Shown: positions 40,085 through 52,000 of the stretch, one piece after another
Numbering within the stretch: position 1 is the first letter of the stretch
Layout of the letters: every line of letters starts with the position of its first letter
Origin: Helicoverpa zea
Lineage: Eukaryota > Arthropoda > Insecta > Lepidoptera > Noctuidae
DNA length: 64,000 nt
NCBI RefSeq assembly: GCF_022581195.2
Contig: NC_061474.1
Location: 3,968,001 to 4,032,000, forward strand
Direction: 5' to 3'
Translations under genes and position numbers: made by a program
Notes under the pieces: model-generated
The model's input: only the letters and a program-made list of their open reading frames with translations
Told to the model about the DNA's origin: nothing
Databases searched by the model: none

Positions 40085-40451
40085 ATCCCACCCAAAACAA
40101 AAATGTGAAAGGCTGCCAAGTTCGATAATATGGGAATGCTTCGCCTATAAAAGAAGTGAGATCTGAATAAGTACCAAGTTCCATACACATACCTCAGTTA
40201 AAAATAGTTACTTTTTAATGATGTTACTTGGCAAGTTTTAATAGAAAATTAAATACTTGATTCATTGCGTTTAGTAGGTTTATAACAAGTTATGTGAAAA
40301 CTTGCCAAGAACCATCATTATAAAGTAACTATTTTTAACTGAGGTATGTGTATGGAACTTGGTACTTATTCAGATCTCACTTCTTTTATAGGCGAAGCAT
40401 TCCCATATTATCGAACTTGGCAGCCTTTCACATTTTTGTTTTGGGTGGGAT
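40085..40451. mobile_element. fold-back MITE, 367 bp
   Basis: The first and last roughly 150 bp are inverted copies: atcccacccaaaacaaaaat at the left, and its complement ending gttttgggtgggat at the right. Loop sequence lies around 40225-40290. Internal arms such as gctgccaagttcgataatat are preserved on both sides. There is no coding capacity. Confidence 0.85.
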
Positions 40452-40627
40452 ACGTAAGTTACGTCAAAGAGTAAAGTAATATATAGGGAAAAGAGAGCCC
40501 TCTTACGTGATAATCTTGCAACCCAATTTGACAATGCGCCATCTTTCTCTAAATTGGCCCCGAACTACCTACATAGCTATAGCTATAAAATATATAATAA
40601 GCATCATATTCATAACATTTTCTATTA

Positions 40628-40810
40628 GGGTCAATTCCCACTGAAAGAGCAGCGGCCGGCAGCGGCCGTAAGAGCACGGAAAATGTAAGAGCGCGGCGCG
40701 GTGCGGCGCCGCGCGGCGCCGCGCGGCCCGCCGCGCGCGCGCGCAATCCCTTGCAATTACGGCCGCTGCCGGCCGCTGCCGGCCGCTGCTCTTTCAGTGG
40801 GAATTGACCC
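40628..40810. mobile_element. GC-rich MITE, Harbinger type, TTA target duplication
   Basis: Termini gggtcaattcccactgaaag and ctttcagtgggaattgaccc are inverted, extending through gcagcggccggcagcggcc. The interior is a CG-only run (gcggcgcggtgcggcgccgc). TTA flanks both ends (40625-40627 and 40811-40813). G-rich ends with a 3-bp TWA duplication are Harbinger hallmarks. Its GC content is strikingly unlike its surroundings. Confidence 0.8.
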
Positions 40811-40813
40811 TTA

Positions 40814-40880
40814 GAGTAAGCAGCACCATATAACTATAACATTGGTTATCGTTATAGTTACATGGTGCTACTTACCCTAA
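40814..40880. mobile_element. short palindromic MITE adjoining the GC-rich MITE
   Basis: gagtaagcagcaccatataa is mirrored by ttacatggtgctacttaccc around a short centre (cattggttatcg). It lies directly against the preceding MITE, between TTA and TAA. It is probably an independent insertion or the older host element. Confidence 0.6.
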
Positions 40881-41799
40881 TAGAAAATGTCATCGTTAAT
40901 ATAGTAAAAGGTCGAAGGAAAACAAATAATTATTATATATTACTTTTTATTTACGCGTGTACGCGGAATGCAAAAAACCGCCATATTGATATATATTATG
41001 ATCGGTTTTGTTAAGTTACTTGGAATACTGACACCAGGTCTTTTTAGATTAAATAGCAGCGTTTTACCTGAAATAAAACGCATATTAAATACTTACCTTA
41101 TTTGAAGCTTACTAGTTTGAGATAGGCACCTACGTGTTTTCCGCTTTTATCTCCGTCCTTTTCTACCCCATATCTTGTATCTCTCTCGCACACCGACCAG
41201 TTTCACTCCCCACCAGGCAGGAGGCGACGAGTGTTCTCGGCGGCCACAGTTCGTCATTGAGTCGAAAACACCAGGCAGAAATTAAAATGTAAGCTTCAAA
41301 TAAGGTAAGTATTTAATATGCGTTTTATTTCAGGTAAAACGCTGCTATTAAATTCTTGACCGTTATTTGAAGCTTACTAGTTTGAGACGTGTTTGTTATC
41401 GCCTGGTGGAAGTGGACGCCAATGTGAGCAAAAGCACAATGAAATTGTGTATGTAGATAGGTACTTAGGTACACGAGTAATCACATGTAAGTATGTGTAT
41501 TGCGTCCTGGAATGTAGGTATATTAGTAATAAAAGTTAACTGGTACTGGTACTCAGCTACATCCTGTTAGACTGGAAGCCGACCCCAACATAGTTGGGAA
41601 AGGGGCTCGGAGGATGAGTAATAAAAATTTAAAAGAGAGATACAAGAACAAAAGCAAAATTGATTTCATTTTCTAATAGTAATTAACAAAAACATTGCGA
41701 TACTTCTTAATAACAATAGTAACAAAAATATAGACATTAATCAGCTGGATTAATTAAAAAAATCGAGATAATAAATTGCTACTTCTATTAGTGGGTATC

Positions 41800-42057
41800 A
41801 TTTCCCTTCTGTAAAAACGGGCAAATGTATTGCCTGATCGCCAATTACCCTTGGCTAATATATCGTCTAAAGGTAGATTGTCAACCCAGATTTTGACGCT
41901 ACCGCCGAGCGGAAGCTTCCTGGGGTTGTAGTTATTCCTGCCTCTTTTAACAATGTCTTAATCCACCCGCAATCATAGTTCGGGTGGCTGCCTTTGGTTG
42001 GCATCTAACGAATATAAATAAATTTGAGGAATTAGCCGATGTCCGTCTATCTTCTAA
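41800..42057 (-). pseudogene. DIRS tyrosine recombinase, downstream part
   Basis: The - strand resumes with LEDRRTSANSSNLF, QPKAATRTMIAGG and, in other frames, VDNLPLDDILAKGNWRSGN and FARFYRREM. The ILAxGNWRSxNTFAxFYRR motif is the recombinase C-terminus. It contains the Tyr-bearing end but is frameshifted. Confidence 0.65.
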
Positions 42058-45000
42058 TGTAAGGACATGCCTTTGCTGATCCACATTAAGACCGTCGTCG
42101 ATACAATAACATGTCACGTTCCGCAAGTAAAGCATTAATATTCTAGAAACTAAGTAATCTGATTAAGCAATATGTATTGTATGTTATAATTGGGTTTAAT
42201 AAAAATCTGACTTCGGACTGAACGCTTGTTTCCATCTGCCACCTGTTCTCCTGGATATACTTCATGGCGACCCTGCTATATAAAACGAATTACAGAAATA
42301 ACAACCAAAAATTAAGACAACCTGAATGAAGAAAAATTCTGAATTGAAGAAACATCAAGAAAGAAGAAACATCAAGAAAGAAGAAAAAATTTAAATACAA
42401 GAAAGAAGCAGAAAAAAAAAAAAAAAACTTCAAGAAAGAAGATGGGAAAATCTTATTCAAAAGAAGAAGTTGTAATAGCTCAAAATGCAAACGGTAAAGC
42501 CAATGCCAGCACCAGTCAAGACTTTGGACCACTGATCAGTATTGAGAAAATTCTTTTGATTATAATACTGATTGCTTTCTTTAGAACCAGGTTCGCGTAA
42601 ATGTACAGCTTTTACGGCTGGTAAACAATACCAAATGAAGCGTTGTCCTATGGGTCTCAAAACAAGTCCTAGTGTATTTTCAAGGCTTATGACCATAGCA
42701 ATGGCCGGCCTTAATTACAAGAAATGTTTTATTTACTTAGATGACTGCGTCGTGATAGGCAGATCGTTAACGCATCATAACAAAAATCTTATTAGTGTAT
42801 TAAACCGTTTAAGAGAAGTGAATTTAAAACTGAACCCAATTAAATGCGAATTTTTAAGACATGAAATCGTGTACTTAGGTCATAAAATAACATCGGATGG
42901 TATTTTTCCTGATCCAGCAAAAATTGAAACGATGCACAAGTATCCGACACCGGCATGCGCTGATGACGTCAAGCGTTTTGTCGCGTTTGCCAATTATTAT
43001 AGACGATTTATACCTCGTTTTGCGGATATTGTATATCCGATGAATGTACTGTGTAAAAAAGGTGCAAAGTTCATTTGGTCACCTGAATGTCAATCGGCAT
43101 TCGAAGAATTAAAATCAGCACTTATTAACCCTCCAATTTTAGAGTATCCTGATTTTACAGAAAAAAATATATTTAAATTGCAAACAGACGCATCAAAAAT
43201 AGGCTTAGGCGCAATATTATCAAATAGCAATGGAAAAGTGGTTGCATACGCTAGTCGTAATTTAAAACCTGCCGAGACAAGATATCCAGTAATAGAATTA
43301 GAATTACTTGCAATAGTTTGGGCGGTCAACCATTTCAGACCTTATTTATATGGCAGAAAGTTTAAAATCTACACTGACCATAGACCTCTTGTCTATTTGT
43401 TTAATTTAAAAGAACCGTCTAGTAGGCTAACGAAATTTCGGTTGTACCTAGAAGAATATGACTTTGAGGTAGAATACGTTCCAGGTCGAACCAATGTGGC
43501 TGCAGACGCATTGAGTCGAATTCCTATAACGAGCCAGGACCTAAAAAACATGCAGGAACACGTCGTCAATGTTTTAACAAGAAATCAACGTAAAAATCTT
43601 GTATTGACTCGTAGTAATGATGGATCAGAAAATGAGACATCCACAGCGCACAGGTCTGATCAACCATTCGCTGTGGAGATACTCAAAAAACCTGACGAAA
43701 TAGTAGAACTTGTTTTTTCTAATTTAAAGGAGAAAGTTTTGAAGAATAAGGATAATATTTTATCAAATGCAAAGCTTTGTATTTTTGTTCCATCGCATTC
43801 TGCGATATATTTAGACTCCCGATCGTTATCGACCGTAGAGGTGTTAGCGAGGGATCTAAATCAATTTTGTAAAAGATTAGCTATAAAAGAGTTGCTACTC
43901 ATTAAAAATAAAAATGCTAATATTATAAAACTTTTGTTAAGTGAAAGTAAAAGGTTGCAACTTAATATACCTCATTTTGTTGTAATTAGAGGCATTACGA
44001 GAATTTATGATGACGACGATAAAAAAGTTATACTCAACGATTTTCACCTGTTACCCAGCAGTGGCCACGCGGGGGTGAATCGTATGCTGAATAACATTAA
44101 AAGACATTATTTTTGGTCAGGCATGTCTACGGACGTGGCGAATTATGTAAAAAAATGTAAGAACTGTCAGTTACAGAAATATACTAATAAGAACGTTAAG
44201 GAACCAATGGTTATAACGTCAACACCTAGTTCCGCTTTTGATAGGGTTAGTTTAGATTTAATGGGCCCGCTAGAATTAGACAATTATAATAATAAGTATA
44301 TCTTAACGGTACAGTGCGAATTATCAAAATTTGTTGAAGCGTACCCTATAAAACAAAAAGATACGGTTACAGTTTCAAAAACTTTCGTAAATAATTTTGT
44401 TTTACGATACGGTATCCCACAAGAAATTTTAACCGATAACGGAACGGAGTTTATGTCATCCGTATTAAAAGAAACATGCGTATTATTAGGTATAAAAAAA
44501 ATAAATTCAACTCCTTACCGTCATGAAACACTAGGTTCAATTGAAAATACACACAAACATTTAGGGGCTTATCTCAGAATTCAATGCAGTAATAATCGAG
44601 ACAATTGGAGCGATTGGGTTCCCTTTTGGTGTTTTTCGTTTAATACCACGGTACATACCGAAACAAAATACACTCCATACGAATTAGTATTCGGAAAACT
44701 CTGTAATTTGCCTAGCAATCTCCAATTAAATGTTGATCCATTATATAATTTTGACGACTATCCTAAAGAATTAAAATATAGACTTCAGAAAGCTCATGCA
44801 GACGCTAAAGAAAATTTATTTAAAAGCAAACTATTAAGGAAGCGTCTATTTGATCAAAATATACATAGTATTAACTACAAACCAGGTGACTTAATTTTAG
44901 TAAAAAATCAAACCGGTACAAAGTTAGATAACATTTATAATGGACCATACAAGGTAATAGTGGATAATCCACCAAATGTAAAAATAATTAAGAATGGTAA

Positions 45001-45466
45001 AGAATATACCATTCACAAAAATCTGACAAAATTATTTAATTTCTAATTGATTAACATAAGGATGTATTTGCATTGTATACGTTGTTTCTTATTATATAAC
45101 AATGTTAATATCCATAGATTATTATTATAGGTACTGTTATTATACATAAGTTTTTGTAATTTCTTAATATGAAAAAAAAAAATACCTAGCGTGACTTATT
45201 ATTGTATTTTTTTTTTCTCCCTAACGGGGGAAGGTGTTGTCGATACTTTTCGGGGGAGATGTAAGGACATGCCTTTGCTGATCCACATTAAGACCGTCGT
45301 CGATACAATAACATGTCACGTTCCGCAAGTAAAGCATTAATATTCTAGAAACTAAGTAATCTGATTAAGCAATATGTATTGTATGTTATAATTGGGTTTA
45401 ATAAAAATCTGACTTCGGACTGAACGCTTGTTTCCATCTGCCACCTGTTCTCCTGGATATACTTCA
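42058..45466 (+). mobile_element. Ty3/gypsy LTR retrotransposon, internally deleted, recent
   Basis: Two 207-bp LTRs (42058-42264 and 45260-45466) begin tgtaaggacatgcc and end ggatatacttca. By eye they are identical. CTAA is duplicated at both borders (42054-42057, 45467-45470). A primer site tggcgaccctgct directly follows the 5' LTR, and a polypurine tract ggggaga directly precedes the 3' LTR. The interior is only 3.0 kb. A deletion joins the first ~50 gag codons to the middle of reverse transcriptase, removing most of gag, the protease and the RT N-terminus. No envelope gene is present. It inserted into the DIRS recombinase in the opposite orientation. Confidence 0.93.
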
Positions 45467-45470
45467 CTAA

Positions 45471-45800
45471 CAAGGCTTTAGTTTTTCTGACCCAATACAC
45501 TGGACTTAGATTTATATTTTCCTGATTATCCATCAAACTACAACCCGACTGCCTATGACTAGAACTGTCGGTCTTAGAGCCAAAGACTGGCCATAAGATT
45601 AAATTATCTTTGCTGTCTTTGAAATGTTCTGGGTCCATTGCAAGCAAGGAAAAGTCATGGACTAGCCTTCCCGAAACAAGCTAGCAAAAGAAAGAGCAGC
45701 AGTGTGCCTGGAAGTTGCAAATGGTTTACTGCACTTAAGTAGGTAACCAATTGGTCAATATTCCAGGTGGACGGCTGCCCGGGGAACAGGTTTGCTCAGC
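45471..45800 (-). pseudogene. DIRS tyrosine recombinase, upstream part
   Basis: The - strand reads LLAMDPEHFKDSKDN, VFGSKTDSSSHRQSG and LSPVYWVRKTKALLV, similar to the DIRS tyrosine-recombinase core. The frame then runs into the LTR of the inserted gypsy element at 45470. The rest of the gene lies on the other side of that insertion. Confidence 0.7.
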
Positions 45801-46006
45801 GCTATTGATTTTAAAATGTGTCCGACTAGAACGTGTGAACTTAGCTCTCCAGCGGTTTCTGCATTGCATAGTGTAGCTATAACTGACTTGTGTAATAAAA
45901 TAGTATTGTATGCTAGTTTATTTACTATGTGTAAGTCCGCTAAAAATTGGGTAAGTATAGGTCCACATAGGGATTCAAGGATTCAAGGGATGAAATTTCA
46001 TACTTT

Positions 46007-47018
46007 TCACCCCAATTTAACCATCGACTCCAAGCTGATTGATAAGTGTTGCGTGTGGATTGAAGAAGACTTCAGTCGGAGAGACTCCTTGTCCCGCCCC
46101 CCCCCCACTTCCTTGATCTTGGCAGGGGGTATCCCTGTTGCTGTGTCTGTCGGTTTCTGCTCGAGGTTCATCAGTGTGTAGGGTACTGCTAATGATCGGG
46201 ACTTCAAATCTGCTCGCCAAAATACCTGGTGCCACCGAGGAACTACTATGAGATAAACTCCCGTTCCTGAATTGAGATGATTGAGGACCTTCGGTATAAG
46301 GTAAGGTGGCGGGAATACCCATGCTAGCGGGTAAGTCCAAACTTGAGAAAAAAAAAGGCATCGTGGAACCCCGCTTTCGGGTCCTTCAGATCTAGGGGCA
46401 CGTAGTTCACAACTATGTGTCCCTGGGCTCGCCTCGAGGCAAATAGGTCCACTGCCGATACAAGATGCCACTCCGGTGGAGCTTTGTGTCGGGAGAGATG
46501 GTCTGCATGACTGTTGTATAGGGTTGGTATATGATTCACGACGTGATAGATTTGATACAGCTCGAGATAACTGAATACTTTGTACGTCAAGTTCGGTAGG
46601 CTCCTTGATCGGGTGCCACCTTGATTTCTTAGATATGACACCACAGTCCCATTTTTGCATTGAAAAATGGCTGTTGATCTCCTTAGCAACTCGCCGTGAT
46701 TTTATACTGCAAGCATCTCTTTCAGATCGCAGTGAAAGCCTTTTTCTCTCTCGTTCCATGAACCCATTACGGGAGTTCCGTTCAGTTGTGTCCCCATCCT
46801 ACATCGGAGGCGTCCGTGGTTATAAGGTGACAAGGAAGTGGAGTATGAATATCCAAGGTTTGGTGGTAGCTAACCAGCCACCACTTTAGATCTGCTAAGG
46901 CATCTGCTGGTAGGTTCAACATTGCTATACTCCATTCACCGAGCCGTGAGCCCACAATGTAACCAAAGAATGACACTTTTTCAAAATGGTGGAACCCGAC
47001 CGATGACAAAAACGTCAC
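46007..47018 (-). pseudogene. DIRS RNase H and downstream linker, frameshifted
   Basis: The first frame ends in LPADALADLKWWLVSYHQ and LITTDASDVGWG, the first RNase H motif. The next frame has VVSYLRNQGGTRSRSLPNL, HADHLSRHKAPPEWHLV and VDLFASRRAQ, as in DIRS RNase H. A third frame adds LAWVFPPPYLIPKVLNHL and VVPRWHQVFWRADLKSRSL. At least two frameshifts separate these pieces. Confidence 0.85.
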
Positions 47019-47545
47019 ATTTTTATGTAAAATGTTCTAAGTATCTGTGGTCTTCAATTAAGTAGGGTTCTATGTATGACAGTCAAGTCTTCTAGGTTCC
47101 TTTTGCATGTAAACGATTTACTACATATTTCATTAAAATTAAGAAAATAATTTACGGCATTTATTATATTTGATTTCAAATAAGTTTGAAAAGATTGCAT
47201 AAGTTCCACAGGCATCGTTCTAAAATATCGTTTCTAATGTTGTCAGTGTATTTTTCCTAGTTATTTTTATAAAATTGATCTTTACTTCAATCGTGACTTA
47301 TAAAGAACCCTTTTTATGGTTTGTTCACCATTTGGCTCACGGTTCCATGAATAGGGTAGGTATACATTGCTGTTCAACACAGCATTGAGGAAAGTGAGGA
47401 GAGCCCGGTAATGCAGTCTGCCGTATGGGACAACGAAAACTTGCGAAGTTAAAAAGTCCTATCAAGCTATGCAGGTCTTCTAAGTTTGTCGTGCCGTTTG
47501 TCACGTAGTGCGTTTTGTCATTATCTTGTTGATCATGCTTGCGAT

Positions 47546-48219
47546 TTATTCACTTGCCATCCAAAACGTGGTGCAAATGATCCAAAAGTAGGCGAATATA
47601 TCTTGGTGAGCCACCAGAAAATCGAGATACACAATTATTCGTAACCCCTGAGTTTTCAAGGTTTGAGCCACCCAATTGGTCACTGTGGCTAAGGTCTTGG
47701 GTGCCGTGCTTAAGCCAAATGGTAGGCGCGTCATCTGAAGCAGTCTTCCTCTGTATACTAGTCGAAGAACATGTCTGTGACCTTCGGCTACCGGAAGGTA
47801 GAAGTAAGCCTGGGTGAGATCCACTTGCACAGCCAGTCGTCTTTCTGAAGAAACTCTAGCACCCGAAAAACATTTATTAAACTGAAGGGTTCCGTAATTA
47901 TGAACTTGTTGAGAACCTTGAGATTGAGTATTGGACGGTTCTTTCCGTCGCCTTTTTGGGCACAAGAAACATATTGGAAAGAAAGCTGGGAGAAATTGCA
48001 GCTATCTATAGAACTTTTTGTTTTATCATTTGGGATATGGACTCTCTGGTCAAATCTGGCATTATCTATCAAAGGTGGCTTTCGGCCAATGGTATGCGAT
48101 ACCCAGTTATTATTTTTGACAAGAAAGGCGGAGCTCCCATTTCTTTCCATTGGTCGTGATATAATGTTAGGCAACCCGCCTCGAAAGTCAAAACCTACGT
48201 GCCTTGTTGGACGCATCAA
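47546..48219 (-). pseudogene. DIRS reverse transcriptase, frameshifted
   Basis: Two overlapping frames carry the domain. The upstream one has KGDGKNRPILNLKVLNKFI. The downstream one has LAVQVDLTQAYFYLPVAEGH, LRLVYRGRLLQMTRLPFGL and STAPKTLATVTNWVAQTL. The catalytic YLDD box reads YLDFLVAHQD, so one of the paired acidic residues is missing. These are family-specific DIRS/Pat signatures rather than gypsy or LINE ones. The enzyme is dead in this copy. Confidence 0.85.
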
Positions 48220-48439
48220 AGTCCCCCTCCTGTGGTCCTGGACGCTTTCTGTTTCCTCTGTTGGACATGGTTCCTATTGTAATTTACTCGTGATGTCCCA
48301 AGGGAGCCTTTAGAGTTTTGCGTCACACGCCATTCAGCGTGAGTGTGATTACCATTTCCCTTCGAGGGACGGTTATAATGGCGACTCTTCGAAAGTCGAT
48401 CCAAATAGCCACCCTGCGAGATTGCAATGATGGTACGAC

Positions 48440-49090
48440 CCGCAACATGCATGATTGGTACCCTGCGAGGGTCCGTGAAAATGAGCCGACCCCTGCGGGG
48501 GGTGGCTAGTATACTTACTGGTCCCTGCTTTGTAATGATGCTGCTACTCGCAACATGCAAGATTGGTACCCTGCGCGGGTCCGTGATAATGAACCGACCC
48601 CTGCGGGGGGTGGTTAGAATACTTACTGGTCCCTGCTTTGTAATGATGCTGCGACTCGCAAAATGTAAGATTGGTACCCTGCGCGGGTCCGTGATAATGA
48701 AACGACCCCTGCGGGGGGTGGCTAGTATACTTACTGGTCCCCACTTTGTAATGATACTGCGTCTCGCAACATGCAAGATTGGTACCCTGCGCGGGTCCGT
48801 GAAAATGAGCCAACCCCTGCGGGGGGTGGCTAACATACTTACTGGCAGTCCTAGGCGGAGCGTACCAAGTCTTTCAAGGCCGAAAAGCATCACACGCCGT
48901 GATAATGAGCCGACCCCTACGGGGGGTGGCTAACAGACTTACTGGCAGTCCTAGGCGGAGCGTACCAAGTCTTTCAAGGCCGAAAACCATCACACGCCGT
49001 GATAATGAGCCGACCCCCATGGGGGGTGGCTAACAGACTTACTGGTAGTCCGTGGCGGAGCGTACCAAGTCTTTCAAGGCCGAAAAGCTT
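48440..49090 (-). repeat. tandem repeats in the DIRS 5' region (108-bp and 100-bp)
   Basis: Four units of 108 bp start at gattggtaccctgcg (48453, 48561, 48669, 48777). They merge into about three 100-bp units with gataatgagccgaccccta and aagtctttcaaggccg. 108 is 36 codons, and on the - strand it gives repeated ATPRRGR.I.TDPRRVPI. The two unit types share the ccgacccctgcggggggtgg core, so one grew from the other. Such arrays inside an element are usually copy-specific. Confidence 0.85.
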
Positions 49091-52000
49091 TCTTGACACC
49101 ATCAGCCCTCTTCAAGTGCGGTAGTGACCAGTCCGAACTAAGGAGATGCTGGTTGGACCGCACCTCACACCATTCTTTTTGTCAAAAAGTTGAACGCCTT
49201 GCAGGATTGAACTAGGGCCACAGGTGCCTTAGGAACTTCGGGCTTGCTTTCTTTTCCATAATCACGTGCACGGGCTGTGGTAGCTTTATTATTTACCGCA
49301 TCTGTATTTGCTTTATTAGTCGCTCATTCTAAAAACAAATTACTGAAAAATAAAAATAAAAAGTACACGGAATAAAATCGTGACAAAAAAGGGGTAGATG
49401 TACAAAATATTAACACTTGATTTCGAAAAATCGAATATCGAACGGTAAAACCGTTAACAAATTGTATAAAATATAATAAACTCACCTGTGTTCTGCGAGA
49501 GCACTGAGTTTATTTTTCAACGAAATACTACAGCGGTTGGTTAGACCAACCTTCTCGGGCGGAAAACAAGACGCCAATGACGAACTGTGGCCGCCGAGAA
49601 CACTCGTCGCCTCCTGCCTGGTGGGGAGTGAAACTGGTCGGTGTGCGAGAGAGATACAAGATATGGGGTAGAAAAGGACGGAGATAAAAGCGGAAAACAC
49701 GTAGGTGCCTATCTCAAACTAGTAAGCTTCAAATAACGGTCAAGAATTTAATTTGATATTTGTGCTTTTTCAAACCGTATTTAATTTATTCGCCTATTTT
49801 ATCTTTTTTTAAAGTGTCTACTATTTTCCTCATACTTTTCTCTAATTAATATTGCATAAATAATTTTATATTAACAAACAAAATCGATTATAGTGTAGTG
49901 CCATCTGTTGGTAATTTAAGGTATCTTTTAGATAGTAAATAGTTTCTGGGCCAAATAAAAGGTGGCGACTCTTCGTTTACTTAGCTGTCACAATGTACGG
50001 AGTGTCCCCCCCCTGAGTTACGTTATGCGTTATACGCAAAATGTTCTCATCGTGCATCGTTTAACGAAAATAAAATTTACTATTTTCGTATTTTAATGTA
50101 TATAAAAACATCATTCGTTACCAAAAAATTATCAATCATCATATTTTCTTGATATTATAATAGATGTATGCTATTAAACTTAATTTTACGGCTCCGTGTA
50201 TTCACCTAACTACTGACTGAATTTCCATATTTCGGCGGGAAAATAAAACTGAAGAAATAAATGTCAAGTAGTAACGGGCGGAAGACATGTAATTTTATTT
50301 ACTCTCCGACACTAATTGTAATAAAGATAAACATTAAAAAACTACCCACTGCATTGTTCTCGGTAGTCTGAAGATCTTTATAACCGCACCTAAATTTCCT
50401 TTCAGTTCACCAGATAACTATTAAGTCCGCGAGCAACATGAGTAAATATGGGAAAAACTTTATCCTATGTGGTGAGATTGAGCATTATTGCTTACTATGT
50501 CAAGAAATATTTCATAGCATTCCAGATGTTGAAAAACATATTCGTTGGGAGAAGCACAGAAAGAACTTTAAAAATCAAGTATATTTCCCGAAATTTAAAA
50601 ATGACTTCATTTACAAGGTATGAATGAATTCCTACACGATTTTTTATTTTAAAAAATAATGACCATAAAAAATAATTTACTACACTACACGTGTTGTTTT
50701 CAGATCGGAGATAAATTTTATTGCGAAATATGCAATCTTGTAACTTCTAATTTTACTGCTATCAAAGAACACATCAATAGTGAGGGCCATAAAGGTCAGA
50801 AAAATAATCCAAAAAGTGCAACAAATAACTTTAAGGGCCAATATGATTCTGGTGCTGTTGTCCTCAGTAACATAACTATAGGCAAAGTTGTGTGGAATTC
50901 TATTGTGGACAAGAAATGCCTTGTTTGCAGTGAAGAAGTAAAAAATGTTGACCAACACATGGCCGCTGAAGAGCATATACTGAACTTGATCCGGTCTAAA
51001 GTTGAATGCATGGATGAGTCTTATTTCAGAAAGGTAGGTAATTTTTCTTCATCTGCGCATGAACCCCAGCAATAAATTTTCGATGAAAAGTTGACACTAC
51101 TATTATTTTCTTTTCAGATTAATGAACATATGTTCCACTGCTTCACTTGTAACAAAGTTTTCACCTCTGTAGACTTTCATGGTCATTGGCCAAACTGTAA
51201 AAATGGTGATGAAATAAAAAAAGATCAATCAGAACTCCTCAAAAATGCTCACACCATATTTGATGTATTAGGTAATGTGGATGCCATGAAGGAAATAAGG
51301 GAACAGCTTATTGGCCCACTACAAAGCTTTTTCTGGATTGATACTAAAAACAACTTGGCAACATGCAAAACTTGTAGATTGACTGTGGCCAATGATTTTG
51401 GCACTTTTTTACAACACATAGAAAATCATGTGTCAGAAGAAGATCAAGCAGAGGATGATTCTGATTCTGATAAATCATATGTTAAAGAGTCAACTTTTAA
51501 AGAGTCAACTGGTAAAGAGTCCAAGTATATGACGTTAATAGATAACGGGAAACGTAGGTCGGAGCTGGCTAAATATGGAAAACTTAACAACATTAAGCTC
51601 AATCACAATGGCAGCAAAGGATGGTGTTTTTTGTGTGACAGATATCTTTCGGCCCATATAAACATTTTTAAACAGCATGTTGAAGGCGCACTCCACAGAG
51701 GAAACTTAGAATTAAAAGGTCTCATAAGTCCTAAGCCACATGCTCCCAGAAAATTTAGATCAAAAAATATTTTCAAGTGCATTCTGTATTATTGTCCTGA
51801 TATAAATGAGTTATATATTAATGAAAAGTACAATATCAATGTTTTGAGCTTTTTTCTGCTACGCCGAATAGAAAATGATCCTCATTTCGAGAAGACTAAA
51901 TGTTACGCATGTTCAGAGTTATTCCCTCAAGTTCAGGAGCGTAAACATTGTGAGACTCAAACACACAAAAAAAACTTTCTAGCTGCTACAGTATTGCAAG

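Larger units (their letters stand above)
41052..49752 (-). mobile_element. DIRS-type tyrosine-recombinase retrotransposon, interrupted
   Basis: Inverted terminal repeats pair 41098-41259 with 49574-49736, sharing ttatttgaagcttactag through cagttcgtcattg. The outermost bases differ: 41052-41097 at the left and 49737-49752 at the right. An internal complementary region at 41289-41387 holds the complement of both outer ends joined head to tail, as DIRS elements require for circle formation. Reading leftward: repeat-rich gag-like region (49.1-48.3 kb), reverse transcriptase (48.2-47.5 kb), RNase H (47.0-46.3 kb) and tyrosine recombinase (about 45.8-45.47 kb, continued at 42.05-41.8 kb). Frameshifts and stops break every ORF. 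A Ty3/gypsy element splits the recombinase. There are no LTRs or target duplication, as expected for the class. Confidence 0.9.
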